Assembly: GCF_020164745.1 (NCBI RefSeq)
Contig: NZ_JAIUGV010000004.1
Coordinates: forward strand, 411,112 to 475,111
Length of the DNA stretch: 64,000 bases
From: Mesorhizobium sp. ES1-4
Lineage (GTDB): Bacteria > Pseudomonadota > Alphaproteobacteria > Rhizobiales > Rhizobiaceae
Direction: 5' to 3'
Positions 57,149 through 64,000 of this stretch are shown here, piece by piece. Every line of letters begins with the position of its first letter. The stretch's first letter is position 1. The position numbers were made by a program, and so were the translations under genes. Below the pieces are notes generated by a model. The model had not been told where the DNA came from and did no database searches. It saw only the letters and a list, made by a program, of their open reading frames with translations.

Positions 57149-58711
57149 ATGACGCAATGGAAAATGGACAGACGTGCATTCCTGAAAGCGGCCGGAGCGC
57201 TCGGTGCCGGCCTGGCAATGAAGCCAGGCTTTGCCTGGTCGGCTGTCGGCGACACGCTGCGCATCCGCATGGAAGGTGATCTGCAGTGTCTCGATCCTGC
57301 CTTCATGAATGGCGGCATCGAGGATGTCATGATGCGCGGCATCTACGTCTCGCTGAACCATTTCGGCGACATCAGGAAGGGCTCGCCCTGGTCGCTGTGG
57401 GGCGCCGAGAAGCTTGAGCAGAAGGATCCGAAGACCATCGCCTTCACTCTGATCGACGGGCTGAAATGGTCTAACGGCTTCGGCGCGGTCACCTCAGACG
57501 ACGTGAAATTCTCGTTCGAGCGTATCGCGGACAAGGCGCGGGCATCGCCCTGGGCCTATCAGTTCGAAAAACTCGACCGTGTCGAGGTCGTCGATGCCCG
57601 CAATGGCATCATCCACCTGAAGGAACCGTATCAGCCGATCTTCGTCACCAGCTTGCCTTACTATGGCGGCCACATCATCAGCCGCGCCGGCACTGAGAAG
57701 GCGGGCGGCAAGTTCACCACGCAGCCGCCAGCGACATGCGGCCCCTATCTTTTCTCCGACTGGCAGCAGAAGCAGAAGGTGACGTTGACCGCCAATCCGG
57801 ACTGGCCGGGACCGAAGCCGGATTTCGGCAAGGTCGAAATCTATGTCGTGTCGGACGACCAGGCGGCCCAGCTCGCTTACGAAGCCGATGCCTTCGACTA
57901 CACCAAGATCGCGATTTCGGCGACCAAGGCGGTCAAGGCGAACCCACCGGCCGACACGACCCTGATCGAGGCGCAGTCGACCCGTTATGTCTGGCTGACC
58001 GTCAACATGCTGAGCCCGCGGCTCAAGGATTTGAAGGTCCGCCAGGCAGTGCAGTATGGCGTCGACGTCGGGCAGATCCTTACCGGCGTCTATGATGATT
58101 TGACCAAGCGTTCCACTGGTGTCGTCCAGCCCGGCACCAAGTTCGCACGCGCCAGCAATCTGATCGCGGCGCCCGACTACGAAAAATCCGCCGCGCTGCT
58201 CAAAGAGGCCGGCGTCAGCGACCTGTCGCTGACCCTGACGGTCATGAACGATTCCATCCGCACCGCGACCGCGCAGATCATCCAGGCGAGCCTTGAGCAG
58301 GCCGGCATCAAGGTCGAGATCCAGCCTTATGACGAGGCGGCCTTCTGGGGCGTCGGCGACAAGACGCAGGGCGAGGGCTACAAGAACATCGATCTGGCGC
58401 TGATGGACTTCGCCGGCGGCATCGATCCTTCCGAAAACCTGGTCTGGTTCCGTCCCGACCAGATCGGCGCCTACAATTGGTCCGGCTTCGACAGTCCCGA
58501 GTTCGAGACCAGCTATCAGCAACTGGTGGCGGAAAGCGACGAGGCCAAGCGCATCGCATTGTCCAACCGGATGGAGGATCTGATGGAGCAGTCCGGCGGC
58601 TTCGTCTTCATCTGCCACCAGCCGCTGGTCGCCATCCACAAGGCCAGTTTGGACCCGGTGATCTACCCCGACGGTCACCCCAATCCGGTCCTGTTCAAGA
58701 AGAAAGCCTAA
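57149..58711 (+). CDS. ABC transporter substrate-binding protein, peptide/nickel family 5
   Basis: 520 residues. A TAT-type signal with DRRAFLKAAG at residues 7-16 directs folded export, as is common in rhizobial binding proteins. The mature part has the family 5 bilobed fold (DTLRIRMEGDLQCLDPAFMNGG, then WSNGFGAVTSDDVKFSFERIAD). The ligand cannot be deduced; related proteins bind di/oligopeptides, opines or quaternary amines. AAGGGG precedes the ATG. It lies downstream of its ATPases, an unusual order for this family, where the binding protein usually comes first. Confidence 0.93.
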   Translation: MTQWKMDRRAFLKAAGALGAGLAMKPGFAWSAVGDTLRIRMEGDLQCLDPAFMNGGIEDVMMRGIYVSLNHFGDIRKGSPWSLWGAEKLEQKDPKTIAFTLIDGLKWSNGFGAVTSDDVKFSFERIADKARASPWAYQFEKLDRVEVVDARNGIIHLKEPYQPIFVTSLPYYGGHIISRAGTEKAGGKFTTQPPATCGPYLFSDWQQKQKVTLTANPDWPGPKPDFGKVEIYVVSDDQAAQLAYEADAFDYTKIAISATKAVKANPPADTTLIEAQSTRYVWLTVNMLSPRLKDLKVRQAVQYGVDVGQILTGVYDDLTKRSTGVVQPGTKFARASNLIAAPDYEKSAALLKEAGVSDLSLTLTVMNDSIRTATAQIIQASLEQAGIKVEIQPYDEAAFWGVGDKTQGEGYKNIDLALMDFAGGIDPSENLVWFRPDQIGAYNWSGFDSPEFETSYQQLVAESDEAKRIALSNRMEDLMEQSGGFVFICHQPLVAIHKASLDPVIYPDGHPNPVLFKKKA

Positions 58712-58755
58712 ACGCTTCCATGGACAGGAACGGCGCAATCGACTAGCTGGGGTCC

Positions 58756-59436
58756 ATGACGGAAGCCCAACCAGAAGGTGCAAAAGGTAAGCGCGGCGCC
58801 AAGAAGGCTCCGCCGCGCTTCAGCCGCGAACAGGCTGAAGTGCGCCGCTCCATGCTGATCGAGGCGGCGACGCGCTGCCTGTCAGTCGGCGGCATCGGCG
58901 CCTTCACCATCGATCGGATCTGCAAGGAGGCGGGCGTCTCGCGCGGCCTCATCAACCATCACTTCGAAGGCCTCGATGGGTTGCTGGTCGAGGTCTACAA
59001 ATCCTCGCTCTACGCCAGCGTCAACAACCAGATCGCCGAAGCCAAGCGCCGTCGCGCCGAGGCGTCCGATTGGCCACCGGAGGCATCGCTTGCCGCGCTG
59101 GTGCGCTCCAACTTCTCGCCCGAATATTTCAGCCGCGAGAACCTGCTCATCTGGCTGTCGCTGTGGGGCGAGATCGCCATCAACCCCCGTCTTAAGGCTG
59201 CGCATCGCGAACTCTATGACGCTTATCGGGCGGAACTGGCCGAGGACATCGCCGCTGTCGCGATGCCTCGCGGGAAGCGAGTCGACGCCGGGGCACTGGC
59301 GCGCAATTTCATCGCCCTGATCGATGGTCTGTGGCTCGAATGGTGCCTCGACGAAAGTGTGGTAACGCCACAGGCTGCCGAGGCGGCGGGCTTTGAAATG
59401 CTGGAAGCGCAGGTTGGGCCGTTGCGGGCCACATAA
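58756..59436 (+). CDS. TetR-family transcriptional regulator (BetI-like)
   Basis: 226 residues. The helix-turn-helix is around residues 33-80 (LIEAATRCLSVGGIGAFTIDRICKEAGVSRGLINHHFEGLDGLL), and the C-terminal domain resembles the BetI/TetR_C_6 type (LIWLSLWGEIAINPRLKAAHRELY). It lies at the inner end of the rightward arm. I infer that it binds the two 24-bp palindromes at 51268 and 63195 and is released by a betaine-like inducer, as BetI is by choline. Confidence 0.93.
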   Translation: MTEAQPEGAKGKRGAKKAPPRFSREQAEVRRSMLIEAATRCLSVGGIGAFTIDRICKEAGVSRGLINHHFEGLDGLLVEVYKSSLYASVNNQIAEAKRRRAEASDWPPEASLAALVRSNFSPEYFSRENLLIWLSLWGEIAINPRLKAAHRELYDAYRAELAEDIAAVAMPRGKRVDAGALARNFIALIDGLWLEWCLDESVVTPQAAEAAGFEMLEAQVGPLRAT

Positions 59437-59466
59437 TCCTTCAGGCTCAAGCTTGGCGGCACAGCT

Positions 59467-61005
59467 TCAGTTCAGCGGCGAGCCGCCTTCGCGCTTGCGG
59501 CGATCCATGTAGTCACGCAACGCTTCGTCGATGCCTGGATCGATCGGCGGCTGCTCGTACTCGGCGACCATGCGCTTCCAAACGACGTTGGCGCGTTCTC
59601 GTGCCGTGACCTGACCGCGCTCCATCCAGGTGTCGTAATTGTCCCAATTCGACACCAGCGGCGAATAGAAGGCGCGCTCATAGCGCTGCATGGTGTGCGC
59701 TGCGCCAAAGAAATGTCCGGCCGGGCCGACCTCGCGTACCGCTTCCAGCGCCAGGGTGTCGATGTCGACCACGGGCGGGTCGAAGTAAGCCGACATCATC
59801 TGCAGCATCTCGGCATCAATGACCATTTTCTCGAACGATGCGGTCAGCCCGCCGCCAAGCCAGCCGGCCGCGTGCAGCACCAGATTGGCGCCTCCCATCA
59901 GGCAGCCCCATAGCGACATCGCGCTTTCATAGGCGGCTTGCGCGTCGACTGAATTGGCGGCGGTGACATTGCTGGAGCGGAACGGCACGCCGATAAGCCG
60001 GCAGAGCTGACCGGTGATCTGCGCGGCCTGGGTATATTCGGGCGTGCCGAAGGCCGGCGCACCGGTTTTCATGTCGACATTGGAGGTGAAGCCGCCATAC
60101 ATGACCGGCACGCCGGGGCGCACGATCTGCGTCAGCACGATGCCGGCCAGCGCCTCGGCATGCTGCTGCGACAGCGCGCCGGCGAGCGTCACGGGGCTCA
60201 TCGCGCCGGCCAGCGTGAACGGCGTGATGACGTTGACCTGGCCATGTTCGGCCATCGCGATCAGGCCTTCGGCCATGGGCTCGTCGAGTTGCAGCGGCGA
60301 GTTGGTGTTGATGATCCCGGTAAACACAGGCATTTCCCGCGCGAGGTTCTCGCGCGTCGTGCCGAGCGAAATGGCGACCATTTCCAGCGCGTCGATGGCG
60401 CGTCCGTTGCCGAGCGTCTGCGGCTGCCAGTTCTTGTCGAGCAAAGTAATCTCGGCATAGTAGAGGTCGAGGTGACGTGTGTTCTGGTGGAGGTCGAGCG
60501 GCTCGAACGGCCCGCCCCCTTCCTGGTGCAGCACGTTGAACGACTGGACGAGTTTCAGATAGTCGCACATCTCGGCGTAGGTACCGGGTCGGCGTCCGCG
60601 ATCATTGTCCATGACGTAGGCCGGTCCGCCTACCGACGACAGGATGCAGTGCCGTCCGCCGACCTTGACGTTCTTTTCAGGGTTGCGGGCGCGCAGCTCG
60701 AACGACGACGGCGCCATGGCGACGCGCTCCATCACCATGGCGCGATCGAAGCGCACGCGCATCGAGCCTTCGTCGATGTCACACCCGGCCTCGCGATAGA
60801 GTTGCCGCGCCCGCGGCTGCAGCACCTTCATGCCGATCTCCTCGAGTATGGTCAAACCCATCTCGTGGATTGTCCGGACATGGTCGGCCGACAGGATCTC
60901 GATCGGCGCGTAGGGCCGCGTCAGCTGTTTCCATGGACGCTGCTCGATACCGCCGATTTCGCGCTGCGGTCGGCCGGGTCTGCGACGTGCCGTGATGCGC
61001 TCCAT
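59467..61005 (-). CDS. MttB-family (trimethylamine methyltransferase superfamily) protein, non-pyrrolysine
   Basis: 512 residues, the normal size of the COG5598 family whose archaeal founder demethylates trimethylamine with pyrrolysine. There is no in-frame TAG, so this is the non-pyrrolysine type, some members of which act on glycine betaine or carnitine-like quaternary amines through a corrinoid protein. The family core is recognisable in LHQEGGGPFEPLDL, YGGFTSNVDMKTGAPAFGTPEYTQAAQ and GGANLVLHAAGWLGGGLTAS. No corrinoid protein or activase is encoded nearby. It is downstream of the flavoprotein on the same strand, with the repeat copy 2 between them. The substrate is unknown. Confidence 0.9.
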   Translation of the reverse strand: MERITARRRPGRPQREIGGIEQRPWKQLTRPYAPIEILSADHVRTIHEMGLTILEEIGMKVLQPRARQLYREAGCDIDEGSMRVRFDRAMVMERVAMAPSSFELRARNPEKNVKVGGRHCILSSVGGPAYVMDNDRGRRPGTYAEMCDYLKLVQSFNVLHQEGGGPFEPLDLHQNTRHLDLYYAEITLLDKNWQPQTLGNGRAIDALEMVAISLGTTRENLAREMPVFTGIINTNSPLQLDEPMAEGLIAMAEHGQVNVITPFTLAGAMSPVTLAGALSQQHAEALAGIVLTQIVRPGVPVMYGGFTSNVDMKTGAPAFGTPEYTQAAQITGQLCRLIGVPFRSSNVTAANSVDAQAAYESAMSLWGCLMGGANLVLHAAGWLGGGLTASFEKMVIDAEMLQMMSAYFDPPVVDIDTLALEAVREVGPAGHFFGAAHTMQRYERAFYSPLVSNWDNYDTWMERGQVTARERANVVWKRMVAEYEQPPIDPGIDEALRDYMDRRKREGGSPLN

Positions 61006-61030
61006 GGCTCTCTAGAACTCCTTGTTTGAC

Positions 61031-61075
61031 GCAGTTCCGCAGAGAAAAACCGCCTCACGCTTTTCCTGGAATTGC
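61031..61075. repeat. Dispersed intergenic palindrome, copy 2
   Basis: GCAGTTCC (61031-61038) faces GGAATTGC (61068-61075) with GAAAAA and CTTTTCC inside, and TCTAGAA lies just before at 61011-61017. It is a diverged copy of the element at 29238-29281. It lies between the two genes of the leftward arm, and the last bases (TCTA) supply the TAG stop of the flavoprotein gene. Confidence 0.75.
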
Positions 61076-61076
61076 T

Positions 61077-63179
61077 CTATTCAGCTGCCGTCCGCAACTC
61101 GAAGTCCGCCACCGCATCGACGATCGGCGTGTCGCGACGGTAGGGCGACAAGCGGGCCCTGGCGCCAATTTCCTGGGCGAGCTTGTGACCGCTGTGCACC
61201 GCATGGGCAATGGCGCCCGGAGCGAGCGCGTCGCCGACGCGATCGAGACTGTGGATGCCGGCTGCGGCAAGATCGTCGGCGCGTTCCGCCAGCGCCTCGA
61301 AAAGCTCGTTGCGCGGCAAGCGCAGCCCGACAATGAGAACCGCGCGGCAGGCAATGCTGCTCTCCTCGCCGGTGAACAGATGAGCCAGCGTTGCCGTCTC
61401 GCCATCGAAAGCCTTCAGCAGGTGCAGCGTCGTCACCGGCACTTTGCGCCGTGCCAGCGCGCGATGCACCAGCGGCAGTTCGTTGGTCATGATCGTCCAG
61501 GCCGACGCCTGGCCGGCCGGGGTGACGTAGCTGACCGGAATGCCTTGCGCGGCCAGATGCTCGGTCAGCACGCCGCCCATGTAATAATTATCGAAATCGA
61601 AGACGAGCGTCGGCCCTTCCGGTAGTTGGCCGGCGGCGATGTCGTCCGGCGTGAAGACCTTGGGGTGGTCGAGCCGGCCAACCGGAATCTCCAGCGATGA
61701 GTAAAGCATGTTCGTCCAGCGCGCGCCGGTCGCCAGCACCACGCGGTCGGGCGCAAGGTCGATGATCTCGTCCACGCCGAGCGTGCTCTCGGGATAAAGT
61801 GAGACGTTTTCCAGCTCGCTTAGCCGCCCGAGGCGATAGTCGACCACGCGATTCCAGGCCGCGAGGCCCGGCAGCGTCTTCTCGAAAGTCAGCCGCCCGC
61901 CGAAGCTCCGGCTGCTGTCGGCGAGCATCACCTCATGGCCACGACGGCCGAGCGTCAGCGCGCATTCGAGCCCGGCCGGTCCGCCGCCGACAATCAGCAT
62001 TCGTTCAGGCCGGTCGGTGCGTTCGACACGCTCGGGGTGCCAGCCGCGCCGCCATTCCTCGCCCGCGGTCGGGTTCTGCGTGCAGCGCACCGGCACTCCG
62101 TCATGCCAGCTGGAAATGCAGATGTTGCAGCCGATGCATTCGCGGATTTCGCCCTCGCGGCCCTCGCGGATCTTGGCCGGCAGGAAGGGGTCCGCGATCG
62201 AGGGCCGGGCGCCGCCGATGAAGTCGAGCACGCCGCGCTTGATCTGCGAGACCATCGTGTCCGGCGAGGTGAAGCGCCCGACGCCGACCACCGGCTTTTT
62301 CGTCAGCGATTTGACGAAATCGATCACCGGCTCGTGGCTGCCTTCGCCGGTGAAGCGCGACGCCGAACAGTCGGTCGGGCTGGAATCCATCTTGACGTCG
62401 AAAAGATCGGGCAGGTCGGCCAGCAGATCGATCAGTTCATGTGCTTCCGAGGGCTGGTTGCGTCCCGGTCGGCCGCGCAGCTCCTCGAGGCTGACACGCA
62501 AGGCGACGCCGCAATCCTTGCCGACGGCATCCTTGGTGACTTCGATCATCTCGCGCACGAAGCGCACGCGGTTCTCGATCGGGCCTCCATAACAGTCGAG
62601 GCGATGATTGTATTCCGGCAGCAGGAACTCGTAACCGAGATAACCCATGCCCGCATAGACATAGACGACGTCGAAGCCGGCCGTGCGCGCCTTGCGCGCC
62701 GCTTCGGCTTGGCATCGCAGCACCTCCTTTATGTCGGCCTTGTCCATCGTCTTCGGCCGCATATTGCCCATGAAGCCGACATGCGTGGCCATCCACGGAA
62801 TGCCCGACGGCGACAGCGGCGGCAGCCGGCTTGTCCTGTTCATCACCGAGGCGCCGCCGTGCCATAGCTCCACGCCGGCAAGCGAGCCATGCCGGTGCAC
62901 CGCCTCCGTCATCAGCGCATGCGCGCGGATATCGTTGTCGTCCCACAGAGTGGCGAAGGGCAGGGGCGTGTCGTCCGAGCTCGGGTCGATCGAACAGGCA
63001 CCGGTGCAGATCACCCCCCATCCGCCCTCGGCCTTCGTCTCGCGGAAGGCGGCGCGAACCCGCGGCAGCGCGTTCGTCATGCCACTGGCATGCGGCACTT
63101 GGTAGAAGCGGTTGGGCGCGGTGACCGGTCCGATGCGCATCGGCTCGAATAGGATCTCGTAGCGGGGGTTGCAGGTCAT
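61077..63179 (-). CDS. Trimethylamine/histamine dehydrogenase-family FMN/4Fe-4S flavoprotein
   Basis: 700 residues: an old-yellow-enzyme-like FMN barrel, a 4Fe-4S site (C348, C351, C354 and C366 in CIGCNICISSWHDGVPVRC), then a pyridine-nucleotide-disulfide-oxidoreductase-like half (MLIVGGGPAGLE). It follows trimethylamine dehydrogenase closely (NRFYQVPH, KAEGGW, CTQNPTAGEE, RRGWHPE). However, the flavin-linking cysteine is Ala (A31 in VPHASGM), and the substrate-bowl tyrosine and catalytic histidine are also replaced. It is therefore not a trimethylamine dehydrogenase, but plausibly a betaine or N-methyl amino acid demethylase, as in stachydrine and dimethylglycine catabolism. ATG 63179 was chosen because farther upstream the frame runs through the palindrome. 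Confidence 0.93.
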   Translation of the reverse strand: MTCNPRYEILFEPMRIGPVTAPNRFYQVPHASGMTNALPRVRAAFRETKAEGGWGVICTGACSIDPSSDDTPLPFATLWDDNDIRAHALMTEAVHRHGSLAGVELWHGGASVMNRTSRLPPLSPSGIPWMATHVGFMGNMRPKTMDKADIKEVLRCQAEAARKARTAGFDVVYVYAGMGYLGYEFLLPEYNHRLDCYGGPIENRVRFVREMIEVTKDAVGKDCGVALRVSLEELRGRPGRNQPSEAHELIDLLADLPDLFDVKMDSSPTDCSASRFTGEGSHEPVIDFVKSLTKKPVVGVGRFTSPDTMVSQIKRGVLDFIGGARPSIADPFLPAKIREGREGEIRECIGCNICISSWHDGVPVRCTQNPTAGEEWRRGWHPERVERTDRPERMLIVGGGPAGLECALTLGRRGHEVMLADSSRSFGGRLTFEKTLPGLAAWNRVVDYRLGRLSELENVSLYPESTLGVDEIIDLAPDRVVLATGARWTNMLYSSLEIPVGRLDHPKVFTPDDIAAGQLPEGPTLVFDFDNYYMGGVLTEHLAAQGIPVSYVTPAGQASAWTIMTNELPLVHRALARRKVPVTTLHLLKAFDGETATLAHLFTGEESSIACRAVLIVGLRLPRNELFEALAERADDLAAAGIHSLDRVGDALAPGAIAHAVHSGHKLAQEIGARARLSPYRRDTPIVDAVADFELRTAAE

Positions 63180-63194
63180 GAGGTTAACAACGCG

Positions 63195-63218
63195 CTTGTT
63201 GAACGATCGTACAACAAC
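63195..63218. promoter_or_regulatory. 24-bp palindrome, operator candidate, right end of the catabolic cluster
   Basis: CTTGTTG (63195-63201) faces CAACAA (63212-63217), with inner ACG facing CGT; ten of twelve pairs match. It ends 16 bases before the flavoprotein start on the minus strand. On that strand TTGCGT and, 17 bases on, TATCGT lie just upstream and may be the promoter, so a bound repressor would block it. Confidence 0.75.
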
Positions 63219-63389
63219 GATATTCGTGATTTCGCCAGAACGCAATGGCCGAACCGCCGGCTACACTGTTCGGCTGCGTCAGGGGAGACGAAGGAGCTTC
63301 TGGCCCATCCCGATCAGGTCGCCGCGCAGCGCCGAAGCTGAAGCGGCATGCTGCCGCGGTGCAGTTCGATGCGGGGACGTCGCAAACGC

Positions 63390-63414
63390 GGAACTTTGGC
63401 CCCACGAAGCTGTT
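63390..63414 (+). promoter_or_regulatory. Candidate EcfG/RpoE2-type promoter for the small gene at 63450
   Basis: GGAAC (63390-63394), 16 bases, TGTT (63411-63414), ending 35 bases before the ATG. The same four-base -10 (TGTT) and spacing as at 49517-49541. Confidence 0.45.
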
Positions 63415-63449
63415 TTATCGGTTCATCCAATGAACACGAGGACCAGGGC

Positions 63450-63629
63450 ATGGCAGCGAAATCGTCGAGGGATCTTGGCGGCCGAGATCCCCGCAAGGAC
63501 AAAGACAGGGAGACGCGGGAGGCTGTCGTCAAAACGCCGGACAAAACGAACGACTGGGATCGTGATGCTGTGCATGGAGACGGCGACACGATCGATATTC
63601 AGCCTGAACCAGGCGTGGAGTCGAAATAG
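63450..63629 (+). CDS. Small hydrophilic protein, probable stress gene
   Basis: 59 residues, no membrane segment or cysteine, very rich in charged residues (MAAKSSRDLGGRDPRKDKDR, then a Thr/Asp-rich acidic end). No family is recognised; the composition suggests an intrinsically disordered protein. A GAGGACCAGG stretch precedes the ATG at 63450, and an EcfG-like promoter lies 35 bases upstream, which is the main reason to call it. The frame extends upstream to 63348 but the promoter lies in that part. Confidence 0.55.
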   Translation: MAAKSSRDLGGRDPRKDKDRETREAVVKTPDKTNDWDRDAVHGDGDTIDIQPEPGVESK

Positions 63630-64000
63630 CAGCGCGGCGCAGTTACGTTGTTGTCGGCAACCATCGAGAACCTCATGAAAGCCGGCTCGCCAGGCTCTCT
63701 GGAAAATGTCGGCGTGCCTGTACTCGGCCAGCGACGCGTAGGTCGTAGCGGTGGGCATGGAGTCTTTCCGGCATGCCCTCGATGAGCGGTGGTCCGTTTG
63801 CCGGATCCACAGTATTTTGATCGTCTCACTTCCCGCGAGCCGATGCCACGCTCCGCCGTTTCCGCGCGCGCCATTCTGTTCCACTCCACACGCCGATTGA
63901 CGAGTGGAGCGACAGCGGACCTGGCCATGATAGGTCACCGGTGCGGCTTATGTTCCTATAAAGGAACGCCGCGCACGCGTACTCGAACGGGCATCACCTG
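63630..64000. other. Right edge, no gene recognised
   Basis: 371 bases with no supported gene on either strand. GTTCCT and AGGAAC form a small inverted repeat around 63952-63967. A leftward frame covering 63423-63938 overlaps the small gene antiparallel and has no recognisable content. Confidence 0.4.

Noticed and set aside
59467..61005. Possible pyrrolysine codon in the MttB-like gene
   Set aside because: The gene reads through without an in-frame TAG, and no pyl genes are present.
63180..63245. N-terminal extension of the flavoprotein from an ATG at 63245
   Set aside because: It would translate the palindrome itself, and the family N terminus (NPRYEILFEPMRIGP) begins right after the ATG at 63179.
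63423..63938. Minus-strand frame of 171 codons at the right edge
   Set aside because: Arg-rich, without motifs, and antisense to the small gene with the better promoter context.
1..64000. CRISPR array, tRNA, rRNA, insertion sequence or prophage
   Set aside because: Looked for and not seen: no regular direct repeats with spacers, no cloverleaf in the gaps, no transposase or phage structural genes.

Overview
The window looks like chromosome of a high-GC alphaproteobacterium of the Hyphomicrobiales, most like Mesorhizobium. The grounds are the giant cyclic beta-1,2-glucan synthase next to its ABC exporter (ndvB/ndvA), a five-step hut pathway with HutF and HutG, intergenic palindromes of the GCAATTCC...GGAATTGC kind, and promoter motifs resembling those of the alphaproteobacterial general stress sigma factor EcfG/RpoE2. 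The species is inferred from gene content, not from a marker gene. No rRNA, tRNA, CRISPR array, insertion sequence or phage was seen.

Layout. 1-1.5 kb: threonine breakdown (end of kbl, tdh). 1.5-8.2 kb: tyrosine catabolism. hmgA, an MBL-fold hydrolase, fahA and a DinB-fold protein form one unit facing a MarR regulator; hppD faces an Lrp regulator; a vapBC toxin-antitoxin pair lies between. 8.2-17.3 kb: a small phosphatase-like protein, a RidA-family protein and the whole hut pathway. hutF-hutC is transcribed leftward and hutI-H-G-U-D rightward from a shared promoter region holding a perfect HutC-type palindrome. 17.6-29.2 kb: ndvB, ndvA and a ccmC without its usual partners. 29.3-33.0 kb: a D-threonine aldolase-like enzyme, a D-lyxose isomerase and a TPR protein.

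33.2-51 kb reads as a stress and respiration island: a protein made of two copies of one unnamed domain, an ATP-dependent DNA ligase, a YihY/BrkB membrane protein, manganese catalase, a DsbA-fold protein, a bo3-type quinol oxidase (cyoABCD), and facing it a three-subunit periplasmic dehydrogenase (GMC flavoprotein, TAT-carried small subunit, triheme cytochrome c), then a Na+/H+ antiporter, a DUF4142 protein and a 17M-type stress protein. Five transcription units here, and one small gene at 63.4 kb, are preceded by GGAAC-N16-xGTT, the pattern expected for EcfG/RpoE2. The dehydrogenase and the quinol oxidase together would form a short chain from a periplasmic substrate through ubiquinone to oxygen.

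51.3-63.2 kb is the most interesting part: an apparently undescribed catabolic cluster. The rightward arm encodes a CocE-type hydrolase, a complete Opp/Dpp-type ABC importer and a TetR regulator. The leftward arm encodes a trimethylamine-dehydrogenase-like flavoprotein that lacks the flavin-linking cysteine, and an MttB-family methyltransferase-like protein. The two outer ends carry nearly the same 24-bp palindrome just upstream of the first gene of each arm, which marks the cluster as one regulon. A reasonable inference is uptake, hydrolysis and demethylation of an N-methylated (betaine-like) ester, amide or peptide.
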